Origin: Chloroflexota bacterium
Lineage (GTDB): Bacteria; Chloroflexota; Dehalococcoidia; Dehalococcoidales; UBA3254
Reading direction: 5' to 3'
DNA length: 5,647 bases
NCBI GenBank assembly: GCA_017860765.1
Contig: JAGDMY010000109.1
Location: forward strand, 1-5,647
Part shown: piece after piece, positions 1 to 5,647 of the stretch
Layout of the letters: each line of letters begins with the position of its first letter
How positions within the stretch are numbered: position 1 is the stretch's first letter
Position numbers and translations under genes: made by a program
Notes under the pieces: model-generated
What the model saw: the letters and a program-made list of their open reading frames with translations, nothing else
Told to the model about the DNA's origin: nothing
The model's database searches: none

Positions 1-5
1 CTCTG

Positions 6-446
6 GTGGATGGACTCTACAAGCTGCCGCTCACCCCGGATGGGGTGGGCTACCTGATCGGCCGCAGGTGCAAGGCCTGTGGCTCTTATTTCTACCCCAA
101 TACCGGCAGCCAGAAAGTGGTCTGCTTGAACTGCCTGGGCAGGGACCTGGAAGAGGTCAAGCTGAGCAGCCGGGGGAAACTGTATTCCTTTACTATCTGC
201 CATGCCATAGCGGAGTTTGTGGTGCTGAAGCCGCCCTTCGCCATTGGCGCTGTGCTGCTGCCCAAAGAGAATATCCTGGTCTGGACCAGCTCCGCCCCGG
301 GTTGTGACCTGGGCGCCTTAAAGGTGGATATGGAAGTAGAGATGGTCTTTGAGAAGGTCAAAGAAGATGCCGCGGGCAACGCGGTAATGGCCTTCCTGTT
401 CAGGCCGGTCGGGAAAGCGCCAAGCTCACTCAAAGGGGGTAAGTAA
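6..446 (+). CDS. DUF35 Zn-ribbon/OB-fold protein, probable thiolase partner subunit
   Basis: A 146-residue protein with the DUF35 layout. A rubredoxin-like zinc ribbon has paired cysteines C22/C25 (RRCKACG) and C40/C43 (VVCLNCLG). It is followed by an OB-fold from about residue 55 (SSRGKLYSFT) to about 130. Proteins of this family have no catalytic activity of their own that I know of; they bind thiolase-fold enzymes and help form the acyl-CoA site, as BbsA does for BbsB and as DUF35 does in the archaeal thiolase/HMG-CoA synthase complex. The thiolase gene starts 2 bases after this stop codon, which supports such a partnership. The start is uncertain: GTG at 6 is the first in-frame start visible, but only 5 bases precede it, so no ribosome site can be judged and the true start may lie outside the window. 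Family size and the short leader before the first CxxC fit a nearly complete protein. No signal peptide or membrane segment is seen, so it is cytoplasmic. The family call is solid; the substrate is unknown. Confidence 0.88.
   Translation: MDGLYKLPLTPDGVGYLIGRRCKACGSYFYPNTGSQKVVCLNCLGRDLEEVKLSSRGKLYSFTICHAIAEFVVLKPPFAIGAVLLPKENILVWTSSAPGCDLGALKVDMEVEMVFEKVKEDAAGNAVMAFLFRPVGKAPSSLKGGK
433..440 (+). promoter_or_regulatory. Shine-Dalgarno site of the thiolase gene
   Basis: AAGGGGGT differs from the ideal AAGGAGGT at one base and lies 8 bases before the GTG at 449. It sits inside the last codons of the DUF35 gene, which fits translational coupling. It decides the GTG start of the thiolase, where no ATG is nearby. 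Confidence 0.75.
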
Positions 447-448
447 TC

Positions 449-1582
449 GTGAAAAGAGAAGTTGTCATACTGGGTCTGGGCGTTACCAGGTTTGGCCGGG
501 CGGAGGTCATGGGCAAGACCGCCAGGCAGCTCATTGCCGAAGCAGCTCTGATGGCCCTGGATGATGCCGGGGTCAGCATCAGGGATATTCAACACGGTTT
601 TACCAGCCGGGTACTCTCCGGCCAGGGGACGGGGGAATTTCTCCTGGAGGATATCGGTCAGACCGGGATCGCCATCGATAACGTGGAAAAGGTCTGCGCC
701 AGCAGCTCCAGCGGGGTGAGACTGGCCTATTGGGCGATCGAGAGCGGCCGCTTCGATATGTGCCTGGTGGCCGGAGTAGAAAGGTTGGGCCACGGAGTCC
801 AGCCGGTGGGGGATTTCGATACTTACCAATCACTGATTGGCATGAGTGTTCCCCCGGTGGGCTACGCGCTGGAAGAGCAGAGATATATGCACGATTACGG
901 CGCCACACTGGAACAGATGGCGAAAATTGCCGTGATAGCGCATAAGAATGGCACTCTCAACCCCAGGGCTCACCATCAGAAAGCGGTGACCATAGAAGAA
1001 GTCCTTAATTCACGGGTAATCTGTGATCCGATCCGCCTGCTGGAATGCGCTCCCACCAGTTCAGGGGCCACAGCGGCGGTCCTTTGCAGCAAGGAAAAAG
1101 CCCGGCAATACACCCGCAGGCGCCTGGTCACTATAGAAGCCTGTGCGGTAGGGACCGAGCCTTATTTGAAAGGCGGAGAGCAGCTGTTTTCTTTAGCAGA
1201 GATGGCGGCCCGCAATGCCAGGAAAGCCTATGAGGAGGCCGGGGTGGGGCCCGAGGATGTGGATGTAGCCCAGGTCCATGACGCCATGACCTTTGGCGTG
1301 ATTAATCATATTGAAGCTCTTCAATTCTGTCCCAAGGGAGAAGGGGCCCGATTCGTCTGGGAAGGCCGGACAGAGATCGGCGGAGATAAACCGGTCAATA
1401 CCGACGGGGGACTGAACTCCAGGGGACATCCCCTGGGAGCTACCGGCATTGCCATGATGGCGGAATTGACCTGGCAGCTCAGAGGAGAAGCTGGTCCCCG
1501 TCAGGTGCCGGGTAATCCCAGGATCGGCATTCAATGCAATACCGGCCTGGGCGGCAATATCGTCCATATCTATAAGAAATAG
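449..1582 (+). CDS. SCP2-type thiolase / acetyl-CoA acyltransferase family protein
   Basis: A 377-residue thiolase of the SCP2/archaeal class, which is usually about 380-400 residues. It is expected to cleave a beta-ketoacyl-CoA with CoA, or run the reverse Claisen condensation, in the cytoplasm. Seen in the sequence: the nucleophile loop VEKVCASSSSG with C83; AQVHDAM with H277; NTDGGLNSRGHPLGATG with H327; and the C-terminal loop QCNTGLGGNIV with C363. The retained C83 argues for a true thiolase and against the SCP2-like aldolases (Ltp2 type) of steroid side-chain breakdown, which lack it. The second cysteine is unusual: SCP2 thiolases carry it in HDCF, but here that motif reads HDAM, and a cysteine instead occupies the QHN position near the C terminus. 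The GTG start is set by the Shine-Dalgarno 8 bases upstream. The DUF35 gene directly before it suggests a two-subunit enzyme like BbsAB (2-benzoylsuccinyl-CoA thiolase), but sequence alone does not show that substrate, so I give no symbol. Confidence 0.9.
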   Translation: MKREVVILGLGVTRFGRAEVMGKTARQLIAEAALMALDDAGVSIRDIQHGFTSRVLSGQGTGEFLLEDIGQTGIAIDNVEKVCASSSSGVRLAYWAIESGRFDMCLVAGVERLGHGVQPVGDFDTYQSLIGMSVPPVGYALEEQRYMHDYGATLEQMAKIAVIAHKNGTLNPRAHHQKAVTIEEVLNSRVICDPIRLLECAPTSSGATAAVLCSKEKARQYTRRRLVTIEACAVGTEPYLKGGEQLFSLAEMAARNARKAYEEAGVGPEDVDVAQVHDAMTFGVINHIEALQFCPKGEGARFVWEGRTEIGGDKPVNTDGGLNSRGHPLGATGIAMMAELTWQLRGEAGPRQVPGNPRIGIQCNTGLGGNIVHIYKK

Positions 1583-1594
1583 TCTCCCGGGATG

Positions 1595-4252
1595 CTAGGA
1601 CCCGCCCCTGAACAGCATTCGCTCCAGGCGCAGGCCAGCGCCCGCCTGATAAGGTCTGTTGAAAGCTTCGGGATATTTGCTGCGGAGCTCCTCCAGGTCT
1701 GCCTCTTTGACCTCCACCAGGAAGCTGCTGACGACCATGCCTGTGGCGTTTTTGGAGGTGATGTTATGGGGCGTGATGGTGTTGATGGCCCCGCCCCTAT
1801 CGATTTCCCCGGGGACTATCGGATCATACCTGGCCCCGTGGTCCATGTATACCGCACCGGGCATGATCCTCTCGGTGACATAAGCCCCTCCCAGCACCAC
1901 CCCTCTTTCGTTGAAGACCTGAACAATATCTCCATTGGTGATACCCCTCTTCCCCGCATCTGAGGGATGGATCCACAGCGGCTCGTAGTTATAGCCATCA
2001 GGTCCTTTAACCTTACAGGTGGGGGCTTCCCGCGTCCAGGAGATATCGTCGCACTGGGCATGGACTCTCCAGCGGCCGTGGTTGGAAACCAGGATCAGGG
2101 GATACTTCTGGGCCCTGGGGCTGGAAATTCTATCATCATGCCCCTCCCCCTTCTCCACCCAGTGGGGTACAGGCGGTCTTCCCTTGTCATCCGGGAAATA
2201 TTTGGCCAGGTTCTGGGCATAAAACTCGATTTTTCCGGAGGGCGTACGGAGGGGATGCTTTTCAGGGTCGTCGTAAAACTCCCGCAGACCGACGGGTCTT
2301 TTCTTCCATCCGGGGTCGGTAGGAATGGGGAAATAGCCTTTCTCTTTTAACTCTTCAAAGCCGACCAATTTTTGCACACCCGAATTTTCGAAGTTAATTT
2401 TGATTAATTCCTCAACGGTCTTGCCGCCGGTAAATTTCTCCAGCAGGCCCAGCTTTTCCGCTACCAGGCAAACCGCCTCGTAGTCGCTCCTGGACTCTCC
2501 GATGGGCTCCACACATTTCTCCCCGTGAATTACGGTATATAGTTGTCCATTTTCCACGTCTGCGGTAAGGTCCTGCTCCTCAAATTTGGTGTTGATAGGC
2601 AGGATGACATCCGCGAACTGGACGTCGTTTTCCAACCAGGGATGCTGGGCAACAATAGTCTCTACTTTAGGGCTGCGAAGGGCCTGGATATAAGCGTTGC
2701 TGTCGTTCCAGCAGGTAATCCAGCAGGGGGTATCCGTCCAGATCATATGTATTTCAGAGCAGCCGGGAGCGGGGTAAGTATGTTTAATAAACTGGTCTTT
2801 GACCCGGCCGGGAAACGTCGAACCTCCATACCAGCTGATAGGGGCATTCAGAATGGCCTCGTGAATAAGGTCTTTGGGGATAAATTGTTTGGGAGTAATC
2901 GGGGCCGGGGTCAGGAGTTTCTCAAGCTCCGGGCGGTTGGGGTCTCCCGAATCTGCCATTGCCGCCCGCCGGGTACCCAGGTCTACTACCGTATAAGCGC
3001 TCCACTGCATAAGCGGATGTATCATACCCAGCGGCATTGGACTGCGCCCCGGGTTAAAGACGGAAGACAGGCCCCATTCCATCATTTTGAACTGGTGCAC
3101 CCCCGGTTTACCCACCCCCTGCATCGCCAGGAGCAGGACTTCCAGCCGGCCGGGTTCGGTGGAATAGGCGCTGCGGATGCCGGGCCCCCCGTTGCCATGA
3201 GTTACAGAGGTCCTTTTGGAGGCCCATTCCCTGGCCAGGGCTTTAATAGTCCAGGACGGGACGCCGCATTTTTCAGACGCCCACTGCGGGGTCTTGGGGA
3301 CTCCATCCTCCTTCCCTGTAACATAGGCCTCGAATTTGTCGAAGCCAAAGGTATGGGTAGCTACAAACTGTTTATCATAAGTACCCTGGCTTATCCAGAC
3401 ATAGGCTATCGCCAGATGCAGCGCGGCATCAGTGTTGGGCCGGATGGGGATCCATTTGTCGGCGTGAACGGCTGCCCCGTAGTTCAGGTCCGGACAGATA
3501 TAGATGCTCTTGATACCCAGTTCCTTAAACCAGTAGCACAGGCGGCTGGCCATCTGCCCGTTGAATCCCCAGGGGGTCGTCTCCGGGTCGCAGCCCCAGA
3601 AGAGAAGAAGCTCAGAGTTTTCTACCACATCAGGGATGGCGTTGCTGTCAGGTACCATCTGTCCCAGCGGCTCTGTTCCCCAGACATGTTTAGCCCCCCA
3701 CACCCAGCCCTCCCAGCTGTCTGGATTCCTGACCTGCAGGGTATAGCCCCCCATTAAAGCCAGAAGTTTATTGGCGCAGCCATGGGGGAGATGGATATTC
3801 TTCCCTTCGCCATGTCCGTCCGATTGGGAAAGCACCGCCTCGGGACCATAGGTTTTCTTTATCCTCTTCAGCTCGCCGGCTATGATATCCGCGGCCTCGT
3901 CCCAGGATATCCTGATATAGCCGCTTTTACCCCGGTTGCCGGGGTTTCTTTCACCCTGCGGATTCCAGTCGACCCGCTTCATCGGATAGAGGATCCGGTT
4001 CGGTGAGTAAACTCTTTTCTTGTAGGCCAGGCCAAAAGGAGGCACCAGAGTTTTCAGGCCCGGTTCGAAGACCTGTCCGCGGGCCTCCATCTTCCAGATA
4101 TTAAATTGTCTCCGGTCATATTTCCAATCAAACCGGAACGGCCTGATTCTCACAATTTTGCCGTTCTTAACATCCACCGTTGTCAGGTTGCCATCGGCGT
4201 TGAACCCCATCATGCTGGTGCCTTTGGTGAATGAGCTAATTTGTTCCTTCAT
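1595..4252 (-). CDS. Molybdopterin oxidoreductase, transhydroxylase (TthL)-like large subunit
   Basis: An 885-residue enzyme of the DMSO-reductase superfamily; the TthL large subunit is about 875. Numbered from the ATG at 4252, it shows RISWDEAADIIAGEL (114-128), NPDSWEGWVWG (176-186), LLFWGCDPET (216-225), ADKWIPIRPNTDAALHLAIA (264-283), LPINTKFEEQD (551-561) and a C-terminal dinucleotide-binding domain (about 718-845, with SNHGRWRVHAQ and DRGGAINTITPHN). NPDSWEGW matches the P. acidigallici motif, where the serine binds molybdenum and the aspartate is catalytic; here these are S179 and D178, and H147 fits the active-site histidine. The first cysteine is C159, so there is no N-terminal Fe-S motif, and no Tat signal is seen, so it is probably cytoplasmic. 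Aligned from memory, the pocket residues Tyr152, Arg153 and Tyr404 become Leu, Pro and Arg, and the loop with Cys557/Tyr560 is about 10 residues shorter. The substrate therefore probably differs. A PadB-like (phenylacetyl-CoA oxidoreductase) relationship is an alternative. No Fe-S small subunit is adjacent. A start 14 codons earlier (GTG, 4294) is possible but less likely. Confidence 0.88.
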   Translation of the reverse strand: MKEQISSFTKGTSMMGFNADGNLTTVDVKNGKIVRIRPFRFDWKYDRRQFNIWKMEARGQVFEPGLKTLVPPFGLAYKKRVYSPNRILYPMKRVDWNPQGERNPGNRGKSGYIRISWDEAADIIAGELKRIKKTYGPEAVLSQSDGHGEGKNIHLPHGCANKLLALMGGYTLQVRNPDSWEGWVWGAKHVWGTEPLGQMVPDSNAIPDVVENSELLLFWGCDPETTPWGFNGQMASRLCYWFKELGIKSIYICPDLNYGAAVHADKWIPIRPNTDAALHLAIAYVWISQGTYDKQFVATHTFGFDKFEAYVTGKEDGVPKTPQWASEKCGVPSWTIKALAREWASKRTSVTHGNGGPGIRSAYSTEPGRLEVLLLAMQGVGKPGVHQFKMMEWGLSSVFNPGRSPMPLGMIHPLMQWSAYTVVDLGTRRAAMADSGDPNRPELEKLLTPAPITPKQFIPKDLIHEAILNAPISWYGGSTFPGRVKDQFIKHTYPAPGCSEIHMIWTDTPCWITCWNDSNAYIQALRSPKVETIVAQHPWLENDVQFADVILPINTKFEEQDLTADVENGQLYTVIHGEKCVEPIGESRSDYEAVCLVAEKLGLLEKFTGGKTVEELIKINFENSGVQKLVGFEELKEKGYFPIPTDPGWKKRPVGLREFYDDPEKHPLRTPSGKIEFYAQNLAKYFPDDKGRPPVPHWVEKGEGHDDRISSPRAQKYPLILVSNHGRWRVHAQCDDISWTREAPTCKVKGPDGYNYEPLWIHPSDAGKRGITNGDIVQVFNERGVVLGGAYVTERIMPGAVYMDHGARYDPIVPGEIDRGGAINTITPHNITSKNATGMVVSSFLVEVKEADLEELRSKYPEAFNRPYQAGAGLRLERMLFRGGS

Positions 4253-4259
4253 CTTCGGG

Positions 4260-4267
4260 CCCCCCTT
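4260..4267 (-). promoter_or_regulatory. Shine-Dalgarno site that selects the ATG at 4252
   Basis: On the minus strand AAGGGGGG lies 7 bases before the ATG at 4252 and resembles the site used by the thiolase gene. The upstream GTG at 4294 has no purine-rich site at proper distance; the nearest, GGAGAT, is about 17 bases away. This favours the 885-residue form of the protein. Confidence 0.65.
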
Positions 4268-4274
4268 TATAACG

Positions 4275-4304
4275 ATTATATCCTTTTCGGGCACCTCACA
4301 ACAA
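4275..4304 (-). promoter_or_regulatory. Predicted sigma-A/sigma-70 promoter of the molybdenum enzyme gene
   Basis: Reading the minus strand, TTGTTG (4304-4299) is followed after 18 bases by a perfect TATAAT (4280-4275). Transcription would begin near 4268, giving a short leader of about 16 bases that holds the Shine-Dalgarno and then the ATG at 4252. The -35 box is only partly like TTGACA. The GTG at 4294 lies between the two boxes, so a transcript from this promoter could not encode the longer protein. Confidence 0.5.
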
Positions 4305-4401
4305 ATCCCGGATCTCCAGGGGGAGGCTTCAATTATTAAAGGAATCCCGCTGCCCCTGAGAAGGGTTCGGCCGCCTGATAAGCGGTTTTGGCCCGGTCAG
4401 T

Positions 4402-4416
4402 TAGAACATTGTTCTA
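4402..4416. promoter_or_regulatory. Interrupted palindrome, candidate operator
   Basis: TAGAAC-ATT-GTTCTA is a perfect inverted repeat of 6-bp arms around a 3-base centre, in the divergent promoter region. Its size and symmetry suit a dimeric helix-turn-helix repressor. It resembles the Firmicute LexA box (GAAC-N4-GTTC), but the half-site spacing is 3, not 4. It lies just upstream of a possible GATAAT -10 box for the radical SAM gene. The binding protein is unknown. Confidence 0.4.
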
Positions 4417-4529
4417 GAAGATAATGTCTTCCAAAAATCGGGGAAGAATGTCATATTGAGCTTAGCCGGGGACTTCGGGGCATCCACATCACCCGGCCAG
4501 ATTTTGTCTATAGCAAAAAGAAGCAGCAG

Positions 4530-5647
4530 ATGAAAACCTGGATATGTACCACCCTGACCAGTATCCTGGGACCGATGCAGGGCCCTGCACGGTTGTATGC
4601 TTATGCCCGCCAGCATGGCTTGGATGTCGAACTCCAGGATTACAACCAGGATGCCTACTTCACGCTTTTGTCCGCCGAGTACCTGAATGAGGCTTGCGAA
4701 AGGGCCTCCTTTGCCCTGGAAACCATCAAGCGGAATAAATTTCTGCGGGAGGACATGGGGGCCATAATTGACCATGGCTCGAGCCATGCCATGAAGCAGC
4801 TCCTGGCCCGGGGCCTGGTCCTGAACAGCGGATGGAGGGGCCTGGCCAAATTGCCGGGAGCGTTTTCCACACCCCTCCTGGCCTTGATCGGGACCCGCCT
4901 GAAGCATGACAATCTCCTGTATGCCCTCCTCAGTCAGAAAGACTACGTTATTTCGGAAATTCAGAAGTCGCGCGAAATCCTTTACCGCGAGTTCCTCAGA
5001 CTTCCCCCGGATGAATTTGTCAAACACTTCGCCTCCCTCCTGTGGGGCAAAGCCATCATCGACATGGCCTATTTTCCGGCGCTGCTGGATTTCGGGCTGG
5101 GATTCCACGGGACAGCCTATTCGCCCCGCTCCGGGGACATCCGGCAAGCCGTTCAAGATGAGCGGCATAACTTCATGCTCTCCTATTTTCGCAAAAAGGT
5201 AGTCCCGGTCTTAAAAGCCGAACAGCCGGGCCTGGTGGGTATCTCCATAACCCATGCTTCCGAGTTTATCCCGGCCTTTACCCTGGCCAGTTTAGTAAAG
5301 TCAGCCAGTCCGGGAACCCATATTTGCCTGGGCGGTGCGGCTTTAACCGAAGTCAGCCACCGCCTGGCCAAAAACCCGGCCCTCTGGAGTTACTGCGACA
5401 GCCTGGTGCTGGGCCCCGGCGAATACCCCCTAGTGGAGTTGATCGCAGGTCTGGAGGCGGGACGACCGCTCTCAGGTGTCCCCAACCTGGTTTATAAGGA
5501 AAACGGCTCAATTAAAAGGAGCGAGAAAGTCCGCGAGTTCGATCTTAACGACGCCTGCACTCCCGAATACGTGGCGGTGCGGCCCCGCAGCACCCTGCCC
5601 CTGGAGACCTCCAGCGGCTGCTACTGGGGAAAATGCGCTTTCTGCTA
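4530..5647 (+). CDS. B12-binding domain radical SAM protein (3' end outside window)
   Basis: I translated 372 complete codons from the ATG at 4530 with no stop; the gene continues past the right edge. The N terminus (GPMQGPARLYAYARQHGLDV, 14-33, then ELQDYNQDAYFTLLS) looks like the start of the Rossmann-type cobalamin-binding domain of these enzymes. A mostly helical stretch of roughly 180 residues follows (about 48-230). The domain then resumes with GLVGISITHASEF (234-246), HICLGGAALTEV (264-275) and SLVLGPGEYPLVELI (291-305). The radical SAM cluster motif is ETSSGCYWGKCAFC with C364, C369 and C372, that is CX4CX2C; most of the rest of the SAM barrel is missing here. No DxHxxG motif is seen, as is usual for this class. 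Such proteins do methylations, rearrangements and RiPP or cofactor modifications; the reaction cannot be told from this part. The start is the only ATG in the open stretch, but its ribosome site (AAAAGAAG, 6 bases upstream) is weak. It is divergent from the molybdenum gene, so a functional link is only possible. Confidence 0.87.
   Translation, partial: MKTWICTTLTSILGPMQGPARLYAYARQHGLDVELQDYNQDAYFTLLSAEYLNEACERASFALETIKRNKFLREDMGAIIDHGSSHAMKQLLARGLVLNSGWRGLAKLPGAFSTPLLALIGTRLKHDNLLYALLSQKDYVISEIQKSREILYREFLRLPPDEFVKHFASLLWGKAIIDMAYFPALLDFGLGFHGTAYSPRSGDIRQAVQDERHNFMLSYFRKKVVPVLKAEQPGLVGISITHASEFIPAFTLASLVKSASPGTHICLGGAALTEVSHRLAKNPALWSYCDSLVLGPGEYPLVELIAGLEAGRPLSGVPNLVYKENGSIKRSEKVREFDLNDACTPEYVAVRPRSTLPLETSSGCYWGKCAFC

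Larger units (their letters stand above)
4253..4529. other. Divergent intergenic region
   Basis: This 277-base stretch separates the divergent molybdenum enzyme and radical SAM genes. It holds the minus-strand promoter and ribosome site next to 4252 and a 15-bp interrupted palindrome at 4402-4416. I see no convincing + strand promoter: GATAAT at 4420-4425 could be a -10 box, but the bases 17 upstream (TCAGTT) are a poor -35. The reading frame of the radical SAM gene is open upstream to a stop at 4422-4424 but has no ATG, GTG or TTG start before 4530. No RNA gene or recognised riboswitch is seen. Confidence 0.6.

Noticed and set aside
92..829. A 245-codon minus-strand open frame over the DUF35 and thiolase genes
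   Set aside because: No family resemblance, and it crosses the junction of two well-supported + strand genes.
449..1582. SCP2-like aldolase (Ltp2 type) instead of a thiolase
   Set aside because: Those aldolases lack the nucleophilic cysteine; here C83 sits in an intact CASSSSG loop and the GHPLGATG histidine is present.
2543..3757. A 404-codon open frame on the + strand, opposite the molybdenum gene
   Set aside because: It is antisense to a clearly conserved coding region, its translation is rich in Pro, Arg and Gly with no recognisable domain, and it is explained by codon bias of the real gene.
4371..4389. Terminator-like hairpin CCGC-ctgataa-GCGG followed by TTTT on the + strand
   Set aside because: The stem is only 4 bp (6 with G-U pairs), the T run is short, and there is no + strand gene just upstream for it to end.
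4402..4416. LexA (SOS) box
   Set aside because: Half-sites GAAC and GTTC are present but separated by 3 bases; the Firmicute LexA site needs 4, and neither flanking gene is an SOS gene.
4465..4497. GCCGGG...CCCGGC inverted repeat in the radical SAM leader as a riboswitch or attenuator
   Set aside because: Six base pairs with a loop of about 21 bases is weak in GC-rich sequence, and no cobalamin or other known riboswitch consensus is present.
4401..5168. A 255-codon open frame on the minus strand opposite the radical SAM gene, considered as a possible Fe-S small subunit
   Set aside because: It lacks the grouped cysteine motifs of a ferredoxin-like subunit and lies antisense to a convincing radical SAM frame.

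Overview
The window reads as a piece of a moderately GC-rich genome (mid-50s percent by eye, not computed) from what is probably an anaerobe. It has three transcription units: a + strand pair (DUF35 Zn-ribbon/OB-fold protein and SCP2-type thiolase, 6-1582), a large minus-strand molybdopterin enzyme (1595-4252), and a + strand B12-binding radical SAM protein that runs off the right edge (4530-5647). Molybdopterin enzymes of the transhydroxylase type and cobalamin-dependent radical SAM enzymes are typical of strict anaerobes such as Peptococcaceae, syntrophic deltaproteobacteria or Dehalococcoidia-like Chloroflexi. The sequence alone does not fix the phylum.

Left part (1-1582): the DUF35 gene ends 2 bases before the GTG start of the thiolase gene, which has its own strong Shine-Dalgarno, so the two are very likely co-transcribed. 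DUF35 proteins of this kind form complexes with thiolase-fold enzymes: BbsA with BbsB in anaerobic toluene/benzylsuccinate breakdown, ChsH2-type partners in steroid degradation, and the archaeal thiolase/HMG-CoA synthase complex. The pair probably makes one enzyme that cleaves (or condenses) a beta-ketoacyl-CoA. The substrate cannot be read from the sequence.

Middle (1595-4252, minus): an 885-residue molybdenum enzyme whose closest recognisable relative is the large subunit of pyrogallol-phloroglucinol transhydroxylase of Pelobacter acidigallici. It keeps the His, Asp and Ser at the molybdenum site and, like that subunit, has no N-terminal Fe-S cysteine motif. Several residues that line the pyrogallol pocket are replaced, and no Fe-S small-subunit gene is beside it here. 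It converges on the thiolase gene with only 12 bases between stop codons.

Right part (4253-5647): a divergent intergenic region carries a good promoter and ribosome site for the molybdenum gene, which argues for an ATG start at 4252 over the longer GTG start at 4294. It also holds a perfect 15-bp interrupted palindrome. It is followed by the first 372 codons of a B12-binding radical SAM protein cut by the window edge just after its cluster-binding cysteines. Taken together the locus suggests anaerobic catabolism of an aromatic or other recalcitrant acid through CoA thioesters, but that pathway assignment is inference. I saw no tRNA, rRNA, CRISPR, insertion sequence or phage signal.
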